From Cytophagaceae bacterium (GTDB taxonomy: Bacteria; Bacteroidota; Bacteroidia; Cytophagales; Spirosomataceae), in assembly GCA_024642485.1 (NCBI GenBank), contig JAHEAY010000001.1, positions 1 to 59,221 of the forward strand: a DNA stretch of 59,221 nt. The letters run 5' to 3'. The notes below the pieces were generated by a model. It ran no database searches and was not told where the DNA came from. It saw only the letters and a list, made by a program, of their open reading frames with translations. This document shows positions 40,820-49,301 of the stretch, piece by piece. Numbering within the stretch: the stretch's first letter is position 1; the number at the start of each line of letters is the position of its first letter. Position numbers and translations under genes: made by a program.

Positions 40820-42022
40820 TTATTTTTCTACGGTTATCAAACCGGGAATTTCCACATTTTCATTGGCCTCCGCTGCGTAATCCACGCCATCAAAACCAAA
40901 TCCGAATAAGTTTAAGAAATCCGACTTATATCCATTCAAGTCACCAATCGAAGGTAGGTTTTCCGTCGTAGCTCCTTTCCACAATTCAGCCACTTCTTTT
41001 TGAACCGCTTCGTCCATTTCCCAATCGTCGATACGAATACGACCTTTCTCATCCACAGGAATCGAACCGTTCGTATATAGACGCGCGCTGAAAAGGCGTT
41101 GGATTTGCTCGATACAACCTTCGTGCGTGCCTTTGGCTTTCATAATTTTATAAAGCAAGGAGATATACAAAGGAATCACTGGAATCGCTGAACTCGCTTG
41201 GGTAACTAGCGCTTTATTTACAGAAACAAACGCTTTTCCGCCAATTTTGGCTAAATCTTCTGTAATCTTAAATGCTGTTGATTCTAAATGGTCTTTCGCC
41301 ATTCCGATCGTTCCTTTGCGGTAAACTGGTTCCGTTACTTTTGGCCCAATGTACGAATAGGCAACCGTCATCGCTCCTTCAGCCAAAACACCGGCACTCA
41401 ATAAGGCGTCCATCCACATCTGCCAATCTTCCCCGCCCATCACGGCAACCGTGTTTGCAATATCTTCATCGTTACAAGGCGTAATCGTCACCTCAGAAAC
41501 ATTCCCTGTGTGGAAATCAACCGTCTTATCGGAAAATGTATCGCCGATAGGCTTCAACACCGAACGATGCAACACGCCCGTTACCGGGTGTTGGCGCACT
41601 GGAGAAGCTAAACTGTAGATCACTAAATCTACCTGACCTAAATCGGCCATGATTAAGTCGATCGTTTGTGCTTTTACTTCGTTTGAGAATGCGTCGCCAT
41701 TAATGCTTTTGGCATAAAGACCTGCATTTTTTGCCGCTGCTTCGAAGGCAAGGCTATTGTAATATCCTGGTGAAGCCGTTTTGCCTTCAGCAGGAGCTTT
41801 TTCAAAGAAAACGCCAATCGTCGCAGCATCCGATCCGAATGCACTTGTTATCCGAGAGGCTAAACCAAAACCTGTAGAGGCTCCAATCACGAGCACTTTT
41901 TTCGCCCCGGCAATTTTGCCTTTGGACTTCACGTAGTCAATTTGATTTAAGACGTTTTTCTCGCAGCCTTTCGGATGTGATGTCAAACAGATAAACCCTC
42001 TCATTCTAGGTTCAATAATCAT
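40820..42022 (-). CDS. fabV: FabV-type trans-2-enoyl-ACP/CoA reductase
   Basis: 400 aa, the usual FabV size. NADH motif [14 protein letters not shown] and the catalytic Y-x8-K motif [10 protein letters not shown] are present, with [12 protein letters not shown] and a C-terminal [16 protein letters not shown] as in the family. It reduces the enoyl intermediate in fatty acid elongation; FabV enzymes are usually insensitive to triclosan. Start at 42022 ([17 protein letters not shown]) matches the conserved N-terminus; the frame from 42046 adds eight residues not seen in the family. A -7 box lies at 42044-42051. Confidence 0.95.
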   Translation of the reverse strand: MIIEPRMRGFICLTSHPKGCEKNVLNQIDYVKSKGKIAGAKKVLVIGASTGFGLASRITSAFGSDAATIGVFFEKAPAEGKTASPGYYNSLAFEAAAKNAGLYAKSINGDAFSNEVKAQTIDLIMADLGQVDLVIYSLASPVRQHPVTGVLHRSVLKPIGDTFSDKTVDFHTGNVSEVTITPCNDEDIANTVAVMGGEDWQMWMDALLSAGVLAEGAMTVAYSYIGPKVTEPVYRKGTIGMAKDHLESTAFKITEDLAKIGGKAFVSVNKALVTQASSAIPVIPLYISLLYKIMKAKGTHEGCIEQIQRLFSARLYTNGSIPVDEKGRIRIDDWEMDEAVQKEVAELWKGATTENLPSIGDLNGYKSDFLNLFGFGFDGVDYAAEANENVEIPGLITVEK

Positions 42023-42043
42023 AGTGCTCGAATTTTGTTTGTG

Positions 42044-42051
42044 CAAATATA
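42044..42051 (-). promoter_or_regulatory. -7 promoter element of fabV
   Basis: Minus strand TATATTTG, exact match to TAnnTTTG, 22 nt upstream of the ATG; the -33 element is not clear. Confidence 0.45.
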
Positions 42052-42086
42052 GTTAAAGCACCTAATTATCCCATAAAACGCCGTTT

Positions 42087-43055
42087 TCAATTGATAGAAA
42101 CGTTGAATAACAGCCCCAATAGCACTTCATTCCCCCATTTCTCCGAATGTTTCCATTCCGTCCGAAGCATTCCCCAGGAAGTTAGTTGGTAATCCGCCGA
42201 CAAAGATTGAGACAGGTCTGAAAATGATTCAGCCAAAATAATCGCCTTGGGGTCAGTATAATATTCCAAACGACCTGCCAACTTCAACGCGGGTCTGACT
42301 TGCCAAGTAAGAAATGTGGATCCGCCATGCCAAAAATTTCCTGACTCAAAGCCCACATCCTCGCACAATATCCAACTTACAGAAGAAGAAAGCGGTATTT
42401 GAACATAGTTATCGTAAAAAACACGCAGGCCTTTGCCTTCATCTCCGATAAAGCCACTGGAATTAAATCGAATGCCCTTGGCATTTTCAATTGCTAACTG
42501 TGTCCCTAAGGCCGGCAGGAATTTGTGCATCGTTTGCCAGCCGGTTAAGGCGAATAACTTCAGGTTCAAGCGTTGGCTCGGACTGTAAACCCACGCTAAT
42601 CCCGTTTCATAATACGGCGAATTTTCGGCAATATAGCTTCGCGTAAAACTTGGGTTTTCCCAGTTTTTTGCTGATTCCAAGCCGATGTGGGATGGCATAA
42701 TGCCCAGGATCAATTGATGTTTAGGCGCCAACGCTAATGTGGCATTGAGTTGGTATATATGTTTCAACATCCCCGGTTCCGAGGCCAGATTTTTCTGCGA
42801 GTAGGTGCCCAGCATAAAATCGCCGCGAAAAGTCCACTTCGAATTAGACGCCGAAAATTCGATTAAACCTAAGTTGACAGCCGGTTGATTTAACGTTGTA
42901 TGATTATACAACAAGGCCGACTTTTCATCAGCCTGAGGATTCGTAAGTGAATGTCCATAATAGGTTTCAGCATAGGCGCCCAACGAATAATGTAAGGTAT
43001 CCGATTGTCCCCAAGCGGGCAAACTAAGCAAACAAAAAACCAGTAATTTCTTCAT
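42087..43055 (-). CDS. Outer-membrane beta-barrel porin-like protein
   Basis: 322 aa with a signal peptide (MKKLLVFCLLSLPAWG). The mature chain begins LHYSLGAYAETYYGHS and is built of alternating amphipathic strands up to EVLLGLLFNVSIN, fitting the putative beta-barrel porin-2 type (OmpL-like/BBP2). No substrate can be inferred. Stands alone, back-to-back with the fucosidase gene 71 nt away. Confidence 0.7.
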   Translation of the reverse strand: MKKLLVFCLLSLPAWGQSDTLHYSLGAYAETYYGHSLTNPQADEKSALLYNHTTLNQPAVNLGLIEFSASNSKWTFRGDFMLGTYSQKNLASEPGMLKHIYQLNATLALAPKHQLILGIMPSHIGLESAKNWENPSFTRSYIAENSPYYETGLAWVYSPSQRLNLKLFALTGWQTMHKFLPALGTQLAIENAKGIRFNSSGFIGDEGKGLRVFYDNYVQIPLSSSVSWILCEDVGFESGNFWHGGSTFLTWQVRPALKLAGRLEYYTDPKAIILAESFSDLSQSLSADYQLTSWGMLRTEWKHSEKWGNEVLLGLLFNVSIN

Positions 43056-43081
43056 TCAAAACAAGTTCGCTACAAGTGCAA

Positions 43082-43089
43082 TAAGTTTG
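43082..43089 (+). promoter_or_regulatory. -7 promoter element of the fucosidase gene
   Basis: TAAGTTTG matches TAnnTTTG, 38 nt upstream of the ATG at 43127. Confidence 0.4.
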
Positions 43090-43126
43090 GATGGGTAAAT
43101 TTAAAGACTCTTTCTCTTTTATTTAC

Positions 43127-44467
43127 ATGAAAAAGATTTTCCTCCTTATCCTCCTCAGTTTCACGGCCTTTGCCCAACAAACGACGAATAAAACAGACCG
43201 GGTCAATTGGTTTCAAGACCTAGGTTTCGGGATGTTTATTCACTGGAATGTGGATGTCAGTTTAGGATCTGTGATAAGCCACTCGCTTGCGGGGGCATCC
43301 GACGAATACGTCAATAAATACATTCAAGAGCTTCCGGGCTATTTTAATCCGGAACAGTTTAATCCTAAAAACTGGGCGAAGCTTGCCAAACTCGCCGGCA
43401 TGAAATACGTCGTTTTTACGGCCAAACACCACGCGGGTTTTGCGATGTTTCAAACAAAAACGACCCCATTTAACGTGATGAACACGCCTCTCAAACGAGA
43501 CATCACGAAAGAAATCGTAGAGGCTTTCCGCGCCGAAGGAATCGCCGTGGGAATCTATTTTTCCCCCGATGATTTTTACTATTTACATACGCACAAACAG
43601 CCCATCGGCAGAGCACAAGACCCAGCCCATTATCCGAAAACCAATCCGGGTTTGATGGAATACGATAAGGCGCAATTGAAAGAATTGTTGACCCAATACG
43701 GTAAAATCGACATCCTGTTCATCGACGGACCCGGCGATGGTCTGCGCGAATTTGCCTGGTCGATCAATCCGGATTTAGTCATCACGCGCGACGCGATGAA
43801 AACGCCGGAACAAACAACGCCAAATGCATCCCTACCTAGACCTTGGGAGGCCTGTTATACGATGGGAACGGATTGGCAATACAAACCCACCAACGATCCC
43901 CAGAAATCAGGGACAACGGTTATCAATATGTTAGCGGAGATCCGAGCGAAAGGCGGAAATTTCTTGTTAAATGTGGGGCCTAAACCCAACGGCGAAATTC
44001 AGATCGAACAGGAAGCCATTCTGCGCGAAATCGCGCTATGGAACTTCGCTTATTCCGAGGCAATCTATGCCGTGAAACCCATGCCTATCATCAAAGAAGA
44101 AGGTGTTTGGTACACACAATCCAACGATGAGAAATACATTTATGCTTTCGTTTTGCGCGCTTCACCGGACGACTGGAAATACGGGGAGCGCAAGAATTTC
44201 GTGCTTTCTAATGTGCTTGGAAACGAGAAAACGCAGGTAGAAATTTTGGGATACAAAAGTGAACTCGTAGAATACAAGCAGGATTTTGATGCCAAAACTT
44301 ATGTCAGTGCCAGCCCACTTGGATTAACCGTAAGTGCCGTGAATGGCCAACGCTTCTATACAAATAACAAATGGCCGAATGCGGTGGTATTAAAAATTTC
44401 AAATGCAAAAGGACGTTTGCCTCTAGCAGATAAAACCAAACAAAGCTCCATGGATGGGGCAAAATAA
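43127..44467 (+). CDS. Alpha-L-fucosidase (GH29)
   Basis: 446 aa with a signal peptide (MKKIFLLILLSFTAFAQ). Family landmarks: NWFQDLGFGMFIHWN, FTAKHHAGFAMF, GIYFSPDDFYYL and the nucleophile strand DILFIDGPGDG with D200; the GGNFLLNVGPKPNGE segment closes the barrel. It removes fucose from glycans; GH29 also includes other specificities. The gene stands with the sulfatase and GH3 enzyme as an exoenzyme set. The earlier in-frame start (43091) would put a signal peptide inside the protein and is rejected. Confidence 0.92.
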   Translation: MKKIFLLILLSFTAFAQQTTNKTDRVNWFQDLGFGMFIHWNVDVSLGSVISHSLAGASDEYVNKYIQELPGYFNPEQFNPKNWAKLAKLAGMKYVVFTAKHHAGFAMFQTKTTPFNVMNTPLKRDITKEIVEAFRAEGIAVGIYFSPDDFYYLHTHKQPIGRAQDPAHYPKTNPGLMEYDKAQLKELLTQYGKIDILFIDGPGDGLREFAWSINPDLVITRDAMKTPEQTTPNASLPRPWEACYTMGTDWQYKPTNDPQKSGTTVINMLAEIRAKGGNFLLNVGPKPNGEIQIEQEAILREIALWNFAYSEAIYAVKPMPIIKEEGVWYTQSNDEKYIYAFVLRASPDDWKYGERKNFVLSNVLGNEKTQVEILGYKSELVEYKQDFDAKTYVSASPLGLTVSAVNGQRFYTNNKWPNAVVLKISNAKGRLPLADKTKQSSMDGAK

Positions 44468-44595
44468 ACGAACTCTGCGAAGGGTCGAATAAGAAAATGA
44501 TCCCCATTTCTATTGGGAACATAAATGATTTTTTGGAGATTTGCATAGCCAGGGGCCCTTGCTTTGGCATGTTAACGCTTCATAATAAAAATAAC

Positions 44596-45006
44596 ATGGC
44601 ATTTATTACAATTGAAACTACGATTAACGCTCCCTTGAAAACTGTTTGGGAAAAATGGATTTCTCCGGAACACGTACAACACTGGAACTTCGCATCTCCA
44701 GATTGGCATTGTCCAAAAGCAACATCTGACCTGAACGTTGGCGGCGAATTTCATTACGAAATGGCCTCCAAAGATGGTTCCATGAGCTTTGATTTTTGGG
44801 GTACTTACCAAGAAATCAAGGACCAAAAATCACTCACAATCTTAATCGGTGATGGCCGCAAAATGTTCGTTACTTTCGAAACAACCGAAGCAGGAACGAA
44901 AGTCGTGGAGGAATTTGAGCCGGAAAATCAAAACCCGGAAGAAATGCAAAAGGCGGGCTGGCAAATGATTTTGGATAACTTCAAAAGCTACGCGGAAAAG
45001 GCCTAA
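44596..45006 (+). CDS. SRPBCC (START/AHSA1-like) protein
   Basis: 136 aa. Starts ITIETTINAPLKTVWEKWI, then HWNFASPDWHCPKATSDLNVGGEFHYEM, both typical of AHSA1/SRPBCC lipid- or ligand-binding domains found as short stand-alone proteins. The C-terminal helix GWQMILDNFKSYAEK closes the cavity. One nt before the VOC gene, so co-transcribed. Such pairs are common in Bacteroidota and of unknown role. Start at 44596 fits the domain; longer frames are not supported. Confidence 0.85.
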   Translation: MAFITIETTINAPLKTVWEKWISPEHVQHWNFASPDWHCPKATSDLNVGGEFHYEMASKDGSMSFDFWGTYQEIKDQKSLTILIGDGRKMFVTFETTEAGTKVVEEFEPENQNPEEMQKAGWQMILDNFKSYAEKA

Positions 45007-45007
45007 C

Positions 45008-45415
45008 ATGAAACAGCTCTTTCTGAACCTTCCCTCGGAAAACTTAGCAAAATCACAGGCTTTTTACGAGGCATTGGGATTTACAGTCAATCCCATTTTC
45101 ACCGATGAGGACCAAAAATGCTTGGTTTGGAGCGAGCAAATATATGTGATGCTACAAGCTTTCTCATTCACAGACAAGCATGTAAAAAAGCCGCGGGCGA
45201 ATTTTCATGAAGTTTCAGGACCCTCTTTTACACTTCCGCTAAAAAACCAGACGCAGGTTCTCGAACTTTTTCAACAGGGAATCGAGGCGGGAGGAATTGC
45301 ATCCGAGCCCATTTTGGATGAAAGCTTTATGACGCTGCGAAGCATCGAAGATCCGGACGGTCACTTGTGGGGTTTGATGTACTTGAATCGGGAAAAATTC
45401 GAAGTCCGCAATTAA
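45008..45415 (+). CDS. VOC-family (glyoxalase/bleomycin resistance-like) protein
   Basis: 135 aa. Two beta-alpha-beta-beta-beta modules; LPSENLAKSQAFYEALGF and the final DPDGHLWGLMYL are characteristic. Metal ligand Glu and His are not all clear, so a metal-dependent lyase is not assured. Directly follows the SRPBCC gene by 1 nt. Overlaps the convergent DUF3291-like gene by 4 nt. Confidence 0.85.
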   Translation: MKQLFLNLPSENLAKSQAFYEALGFTVNPIFTDEDQKCLVWSEQIYVMLQAFSFTDKHVKKPRANFHEVSGPSFTLPLKNQTQVLELFQQGIEAGGIASEPILDESFMTLRSIEDPDGHLWGLMYLNREKFEVRN

Positions 45416-45741
45416 TGCATTTTGCCTTTTTCGGTGAGTAAGGAATAGGCCTCATCCCAACTAGGGATCGTATCCGATTCATAACCATAGGTAGGCCCAG
45501 TGGCAATTTGATGAAATGCTTTCATGGCCTTCAGGTGAGCACCACTTCGCAAATAGGCCAACATGAGCTCTCGACTTTCCCATGCCGTAATCGTGCATTG
45601 ATATTCATGCATTTTTTTGACATCACAATGTAAATTTCCTTCGGCCTTTTGGGCTTGTCGGAATGCAGGAATGGCTAAAAACCAAAACCGAATGTAAGCA
45701 AGAAATCCTTTTGGCTTTAAGCCCGTGAGTGAGATGTACAT
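45412..45741 (-). CDS. DUF3291/ABM-like small protein
   Basis: 109 aa, dimeric alpha-beta-barrel type: residues such as FRQAQKAEGNLHCDVKKMHEYQCTITAWESRELMLAYLRSG suggest a monooxygenase-like (ABM/DUF3291) fold. No enzymatic residues can be read. It starts 3 nt after the broken gene and would be in one transcript with it, starting from the promoter at 46020. Confidence 0.6.
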   Translation of the reverse strand: MYISLTGLKPKGFLAYIRFWFLAIPAFRQAQKAEGNLHCDVKKMHEYQCTITAWESRELMLAYLRSGAHLKAMKAFHQIATGPTYGYESDTIPSWDEAYSLLTEKGKMH

Positions 45742-45744
45742 ATG

Positions 45745-46011
45745 TTATTTTTTGGCGCCATTCCAGCCCTCGATAAAACCTTTGGCAAAATCTGATCCTC
45801 CAACCTCATAGCCAAATAAACAAGCCACAACGGCTAAGTGGATAAACAACACCACCTTTTGCCAGGTAGGTCTATCTTTCCATGGCTGGGATTGATCAAA
45901 AGGGTCAAATGCTAATGCAATTCCAAATTACGTTGCAGCCTCAGTCAAAGCATGATTCGTTAGCAACTGAACAAAACGGATGTAAAGATATTTATTGAAA
46001 GATGTTTTCAT
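45745..46011 (-). pseudogene. Small membrane protein gene broken by an in-frame stop
   Basis: An 88-residue reading frame with an internal TAA (plus-strand TTA at 45928-45930) after 27 codons. Both parts look like protein: MKTSFNKYLYIRFVQLLT before it and FGIALAFDPFDQSQPWKDRP, then a membrane helix (VVLFIHLAVVACLFGYEVGG) after it, with no start codon available for the second part. A -7 box (TAATTTTG on the minus strand, 46020-46027) lies just upstream. One base change, or a sequencing error, would restore the frame. The family is not recognised. Confidence 0.65.
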
Positions 46012-46019
46012 AACGGAAT

Positions 46020-46027
46020 CAAAATTA
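46020..46027 (-). promoter_or_regulatory. -7 element of the broken gene/DUF3291-like unit
   Basis: TAATTTTG on the minus strand, 9 nt upstream of the ATG at 46011. Confidence 0.4.
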
Positions 46028-46071
46028 CACGTTCAACCATTTATTTAAGACCATTCATCACAATTGGGCCT

Positions 46072-46092
46072 TATTTAAAATAATTCTAAATA
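46072..46092. promoter_or_regulatory. Metal-regulator box 1 upstream of the TonB receptor
   Basis: Inverted repeat TATTTAAAA-TAA-TTCTAAATA (9-3-9, one mismatch), just upstream of the -33 element of the receptor gene. The shape fits a Fur- or DtxR-like iron or manganese repressor site; the protein that binds it is not in this window. Confidence 0.6.
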
Positions 46093-46095
46093 GTG

Positions 46096-46126
46096 TTGCA
46101 CATATCAATTTGCCGACCTACATTTG
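46096..46126 (+). promoter_or_regulatory. Promoter of the TonB receptor gene
   Basis: TTG (46096-46098), 20 nt spacer, TACATTTG (46119-46126), an exact Bacteroidota promoter. It lies between the two metal-regulator boxes. Confidence 0.65.
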
Positions 46127-46131
46127 TACTC

Positions 46132-46152
46132 TATTTAAAATTAGTCTAAATA
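46132..46152. promoter_or_regulatory. Metal-regulator box 2, over the transcription start
   Basis: TATTTAAAA-TTA-GTCTAAATA, a second 21-bp copy exactly 60 bp after the first; it covers the expected start of transcription, 8 nt before the ATG. Occupancy would block the promoter. Confidence 0.6.
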
Positions 46153-46160
46153 AATATTGT

Positions 46161-48584
46161 ATGAAAAATATAGGTTTTTCGCTTCTCATGCTATTTTGCT
46201 TCCCATCCATGGCTCAATTAGGAGTCATTTCGGGTCAAATCAAATCCGAAACTAACGAAGCACTTCCGGGTGCATCCATCGTACTTGTAGGAACTGTCAG
46301 AGGGGTTGAAAGTAACACAAGCGGCAATTACACGCTCAAAGCCTTGAAGGCAGGTCGTTATACCGTCAAAGTAAGTTTTGTAGGTTACCAACCCAGCTTA
46401 CAAGAAGTAACCTTGGGAGAAGGAGAACAGCGCGTTGCCAACTTCATCCTGCACGATGCCACGGAACTACAAGGTGTTTCGGTCTATGCGCAGTCGGGCG
46501 TGAAGGGAAATACCTTTTTACCGCAGGTCAATGATTACACGATCACTGCGGGCAAAAAAAATGAGGTCATTGTACTAGATCATCTGCAAGCGAATTTAGC
46601 CATGAATAATTCGCGCCAAATATTCTCCAGAACACCTGGGATATCCGTTTGGGAAAGTGATGGTTCCGGTATTCAATTGGGCGTTGCATCCCGTGGGCTT
46701 TCACCCAATCGTTCGTGGGAATTCAATGTCCGCATGGATGGGTATGATATCACGCCGGACCCCATGGGATATCCAGAGGCTTATTACTCTCCACCCATGG
46801 AGGTTGTAGACCGTATCGAAATTATCCGTGGAGCGAGTTCCTTGCAATATGGCCCGCAATTTGGTGGACTCATGAACTTCATCCTACGGAAACCGGATAT
46901 ATCCACCAAACTGGTCGTAGAAAGCCAAAATACAACCGGAAATAATGGTTTATTCAGCTCATTTAATTACGTGGGAGGGACGTCGGGCCGACTAAGTTAC
47001 ACGACCTATTATCAAAAAAGAATGGGAAATGGTTGGCGTCAAAACTCCTATTTCAACACGGATCATTCCCACGGAGAATTGTCCTATGCCATTTCGAACA
47101 AATTAAAAATTGGCGCGCAAATGACGTATATGTTCACGCAAAGCCAACAAGCCGGAGGACTGACGGATGTGGCTTTTGCTCAAAATGCCCAACAAAGTTT
47201 ACGTTCCCGAAATTGGTTTAGCAATCCTTGGTTGATTTATGCGTTGACGGCTGACTATATCATCAATTCGGAATCTAAGCTTAGCCTAAAATATTTTGGA
47301 ACCACGGCTGAACGGAGTTCGATTGGATTTACAAAGGCTATCACGGAGCCCGACTTAAACGGAACTAGACAGGTTGACCAGGATTATTATCAAACAAATG
47401 GGGCTGAATTGCGCTATTTGACCAACTACAAAATCGGGAGTTGGAAGAATACCTTGGCAGCGGGTTTACGCTACTTTAAAGGTGAAATTAAACGAAAACA
47501 ATTGGGTGTAGGAAGCACTGGAACGGATATGAATTTTGCCATTCAAGGTTTATTCACGCGGGATTTAGTCTTTCACAATAGCAATTATGCCGCATTCGCA
47601 GAAACTATTTTGAGACCATCCGAACCCCTACTTATCACCTTAGGAGCTCGCTTGGAACAAATTGATACAGACATGATGGGGCAATCTGGCTTAAGTGCAG
47701 CCGGTTTACCCATCGCAGCTACACCTAGTAGCCGTGGCCGTTCATTCGTACTAGTAGGCACAGGGGCTGAATACAAAATTAGCCCAAACACAAAGTTCTA
47801 TAGCAACATCGCGCAAGCCTATCGTCCAGTTTTGGCTTCCGACTTATTGCCTCCCGCTACGACAGATGTCATTGATCCGAACTTGAAAGATGCCAAAGGT
47901 TTCAATTTCGATTTAGGCTATCGCGGTGAAATCGCGAATTACCTGACTTTTGATGTCGACTATTTTTACCTGGATTATGACAATCGCGTGGGTACGATTT
48001 CGCGCACAAATACGGATGGGAAAATCTATCAATTCCGAACAAATCTAGGGCATTCGGTATCCAAAGGAATGGAAGCTTATGTTGAATTTAGCCCTACGAC
48101 CGCATGGTTAAAACACCAAAAATTAGGCAATATTTCCATTTTTGCCTCCCTTGCAGCTATTCAAGCACGTTACATGGATTTTAAAACGACATCACTTGTT
48201 AATGGCCAAATTGTCGAAGGAAATCTTGCCGGCAAACAGGTTGAAAATGCCCCCGAAAAAATTAATCGCTATGGCATTACATATACCAAAAAAGGACTTT
48301 CGCTTAGTTGGCAAATCAGTGACATCGGTTCCGCTTTCGCAGATGCTAGCAACACAATCACTCCCAATGCTGCTGCGACCACGGGTCTAATTCCCGCTTA
48401 CCAAGTGCAAGACATTTCGGGGTCGTACAAATTTAAAAAATATGCCCAACTGAAATTTGGGGTAAACAACCTGACAGACGAACGCTATTTCACACGACGT
48501 TCCGGCGGATATCCAGGTCCTGGTATTTTGCCAGCAGATGGCCGTACTTGGTATGTGGGCTTGAATTTGAAATTTATCAACTAA
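46161..48584 (+). CDS. TonB-dependent receptor, FecA-like
   Basis: 807 aa. Signal peptide (MKNIGFSLLMLFCFPSMAQ), a CarboxypepD_reg-like domain (about 22-105, GEQRVANFILHDATEL end), plug domain with IFSRTPGISVWESDGSGIQL and RIEIIRGASSLQYGPQFGG, then a 22-strand barrel ending at GRTWYVGLNLKFIN. It resembles Fe(III)-dicitrate/siderophore receptors; two metal-regulator-type boxes in its promoter fit iron-regulated uptake. No exbB or tonB is nearby. The ATG at 46161 was chosen since the ORF before it lies inside the promoter. Confidence 0.92.
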   Translation: MKNIGFSLLMLFCFPSMAQLGVISGQIKSETNEALPGASIVLVGTVRGVESNTSGNYTLKALKAGRYTVKVSFVGYQPSLQEVTLGEGEQRVANFILHDATELQGVSVYAQSGVKGNTFLPQVNDYTITAGKKNEVIVLDHLQANLAMNNSRQIFSRTPGISVWESDGSGIQLGVASRGLSPNRSWEFNVRMDGYDITPDPMGYPEAYYSPPMEVVDRIEIIRGASSLQYGPQFGGLMNFILRKPDISTKLVVESQNTTGNNGLFSSFNYVGGTSGRLSYTTYYQKRMGNGWRQNSYFNTDHSHGELSYAISNKLKIGAQMTYMFTQSQQAGGLTDVAFAQNAQQSLRSRNWFSNPWLIYALTADYIINSESKLSLKYFGTTAERSSIGFTKAITEPDLNGTRQVDQDYYQTNGAELRYLTNYKIGSWKNTLAAGLRYFKGEIKRKQLGVGSTGTDMNFAIQGLFTRDLVFHNSNYAAFAETILRPSEPLLITLGARLEQIDTDMMGQSGLSAAGLPIAATPSSRGRSFVLVGTGAEYKISPNTKFYSNIAQAYRPVLASDLLPPATTDVIDPNLKDAKGFNFDLGYRGEIANYLTFDVDYFYLDYDNRVGTISRTNTDGKIYQFRTNLGHSVSKGMEAYVEFSPTTAWLKHQKLGNISIFASLAAIQARYMDFKTTSLVNGQIVEGNLAGKQVENAPEKINRYGITYTKKGLSLSWQISDIGSAFADASNTITPNAAATTGLIPAYQVQDISGSYKFKKYAQLKFGVNNLTDERYFTRRSGGYPGPGILPADGRTWYVGLNLKFIN

Positions 48585-48630
48585 AAAAACAATGGCATTT
48601 CTTCGCTTTTAAGATCGAAGAAATGCCATT
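48583..48630 (-). terminator. Terminator of the leftward secreted-protein gene
   Basis: Perfect 15-bp stem (48591-48605 / 48616-48630) with a 10-nt loop; on the minus strand it is followed by seven T. It may also close the rightward receptor gene. Confidence 0.8.
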
Positions 48631-48682
48631 ACTAATTAGGAATAATTCCTCCGCGAGTAAGGAATACACAAATCCCGATTCC

Positions 48683-49132
48683 TTAATGTTTCTCGTGCTT
48701 TTTCATATCCATTTGATTCTGGAAGCAATGCAAAGCACAGGCAATCCCCTTGAGAGATTTGTGGACATTTCCTATGACCACTCCTTTGGCATCTTTGATG
48801 TTACACGTTTCTTTATCGAAATCTTCAATGGTAAAGACGATATTTCCATGGTCATCAAAATAGGTTTTGCCATCCTTTCCCATCTTCCCCATGACTTTCC
48901 CATGCTCATCAGTTAATATGCCTCCGGCACTTAAAAACCCTAATTTTTTTCCATAAGAATCTTTAATAATTCGATCATTCGAAACGGTACCGGTCTTAAC
49001 TCCATCTACATAAACATCTCCTTTTGCGTTTAAAAGTAGATGACCTTTGCTATCTCTTGCTTGTTGAGCAAAGGAGGTGATTGATAGGAACAACATTCCT
49101 AAAATCAATGCGTAAGCTGATTGCTTTTTCAT
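48683..49132 (-). CDS. Secreted protein with imperfect GxVxG repeats, unknown
   Basis: 149 aa with a signal peptide (MKKQSAYALILGMLFLSITSFAQ). The mature part has a repeating pattern of short turns (DSKGHLLLNAKGDVYVDGVKTG, DSYGKKLGFLSAGGILTDEHG, KVMGKMGKDGKTYFDDHG), suggestive of a small beta-solenoid or propeller-like repeat. Two Cys near the C-terminus (ACALHCF). No family recognised. Frames starting earlier are not supported. Confidence 0.65.
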   Translation of the reverse strand: MKKQSAYALILGMLFLSITSFAQQARDSKGHLLLNAKGDVYVDGVKTGTVSNDRIIKDSYGKKLGFLSAGGILTDEHGKVMGKMGKDGKTYFDDHGNIVFTIEDFDKETCNIKDAKGVVIGNVHKSLKGIACALHCFQNQMDMKKHEKH

Positions 49133-49201
49133 GATAATTTGTTTTAAGTTTAAAATGCTTGTTGCACGCAAAGTAAACATTTGAAACACAATTACATCAT
49201 G

Positions 49202-49220
49202 GACTAAGATGATATTAGTC
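49202..49220. repeat. Short inverted repeat in intergenic region
   Basis: GACTAA-GATGATA-TTAGTC, perfect 6-bp arms, in the 169-bp gap 49133-49301 between the MIOX stop and the secreted-protein start. It may be an operator of the latter; weak evidence. Confidence 0.3.
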
Positions 49221-49301
49221 AGCTTATTATAAAATGGTACAAAGAAGTTCCTCTTCGAAATAGTTCCGTATTTGCACAAACTCAAGAGTTCGATTTAACA
49301 T

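Noticed and set aside
46110-46160. Upstream start for the TonB receptor
   Set aside because: The added residues are encoded by promoter and operator sequence; the signal peptide begins at 46161.
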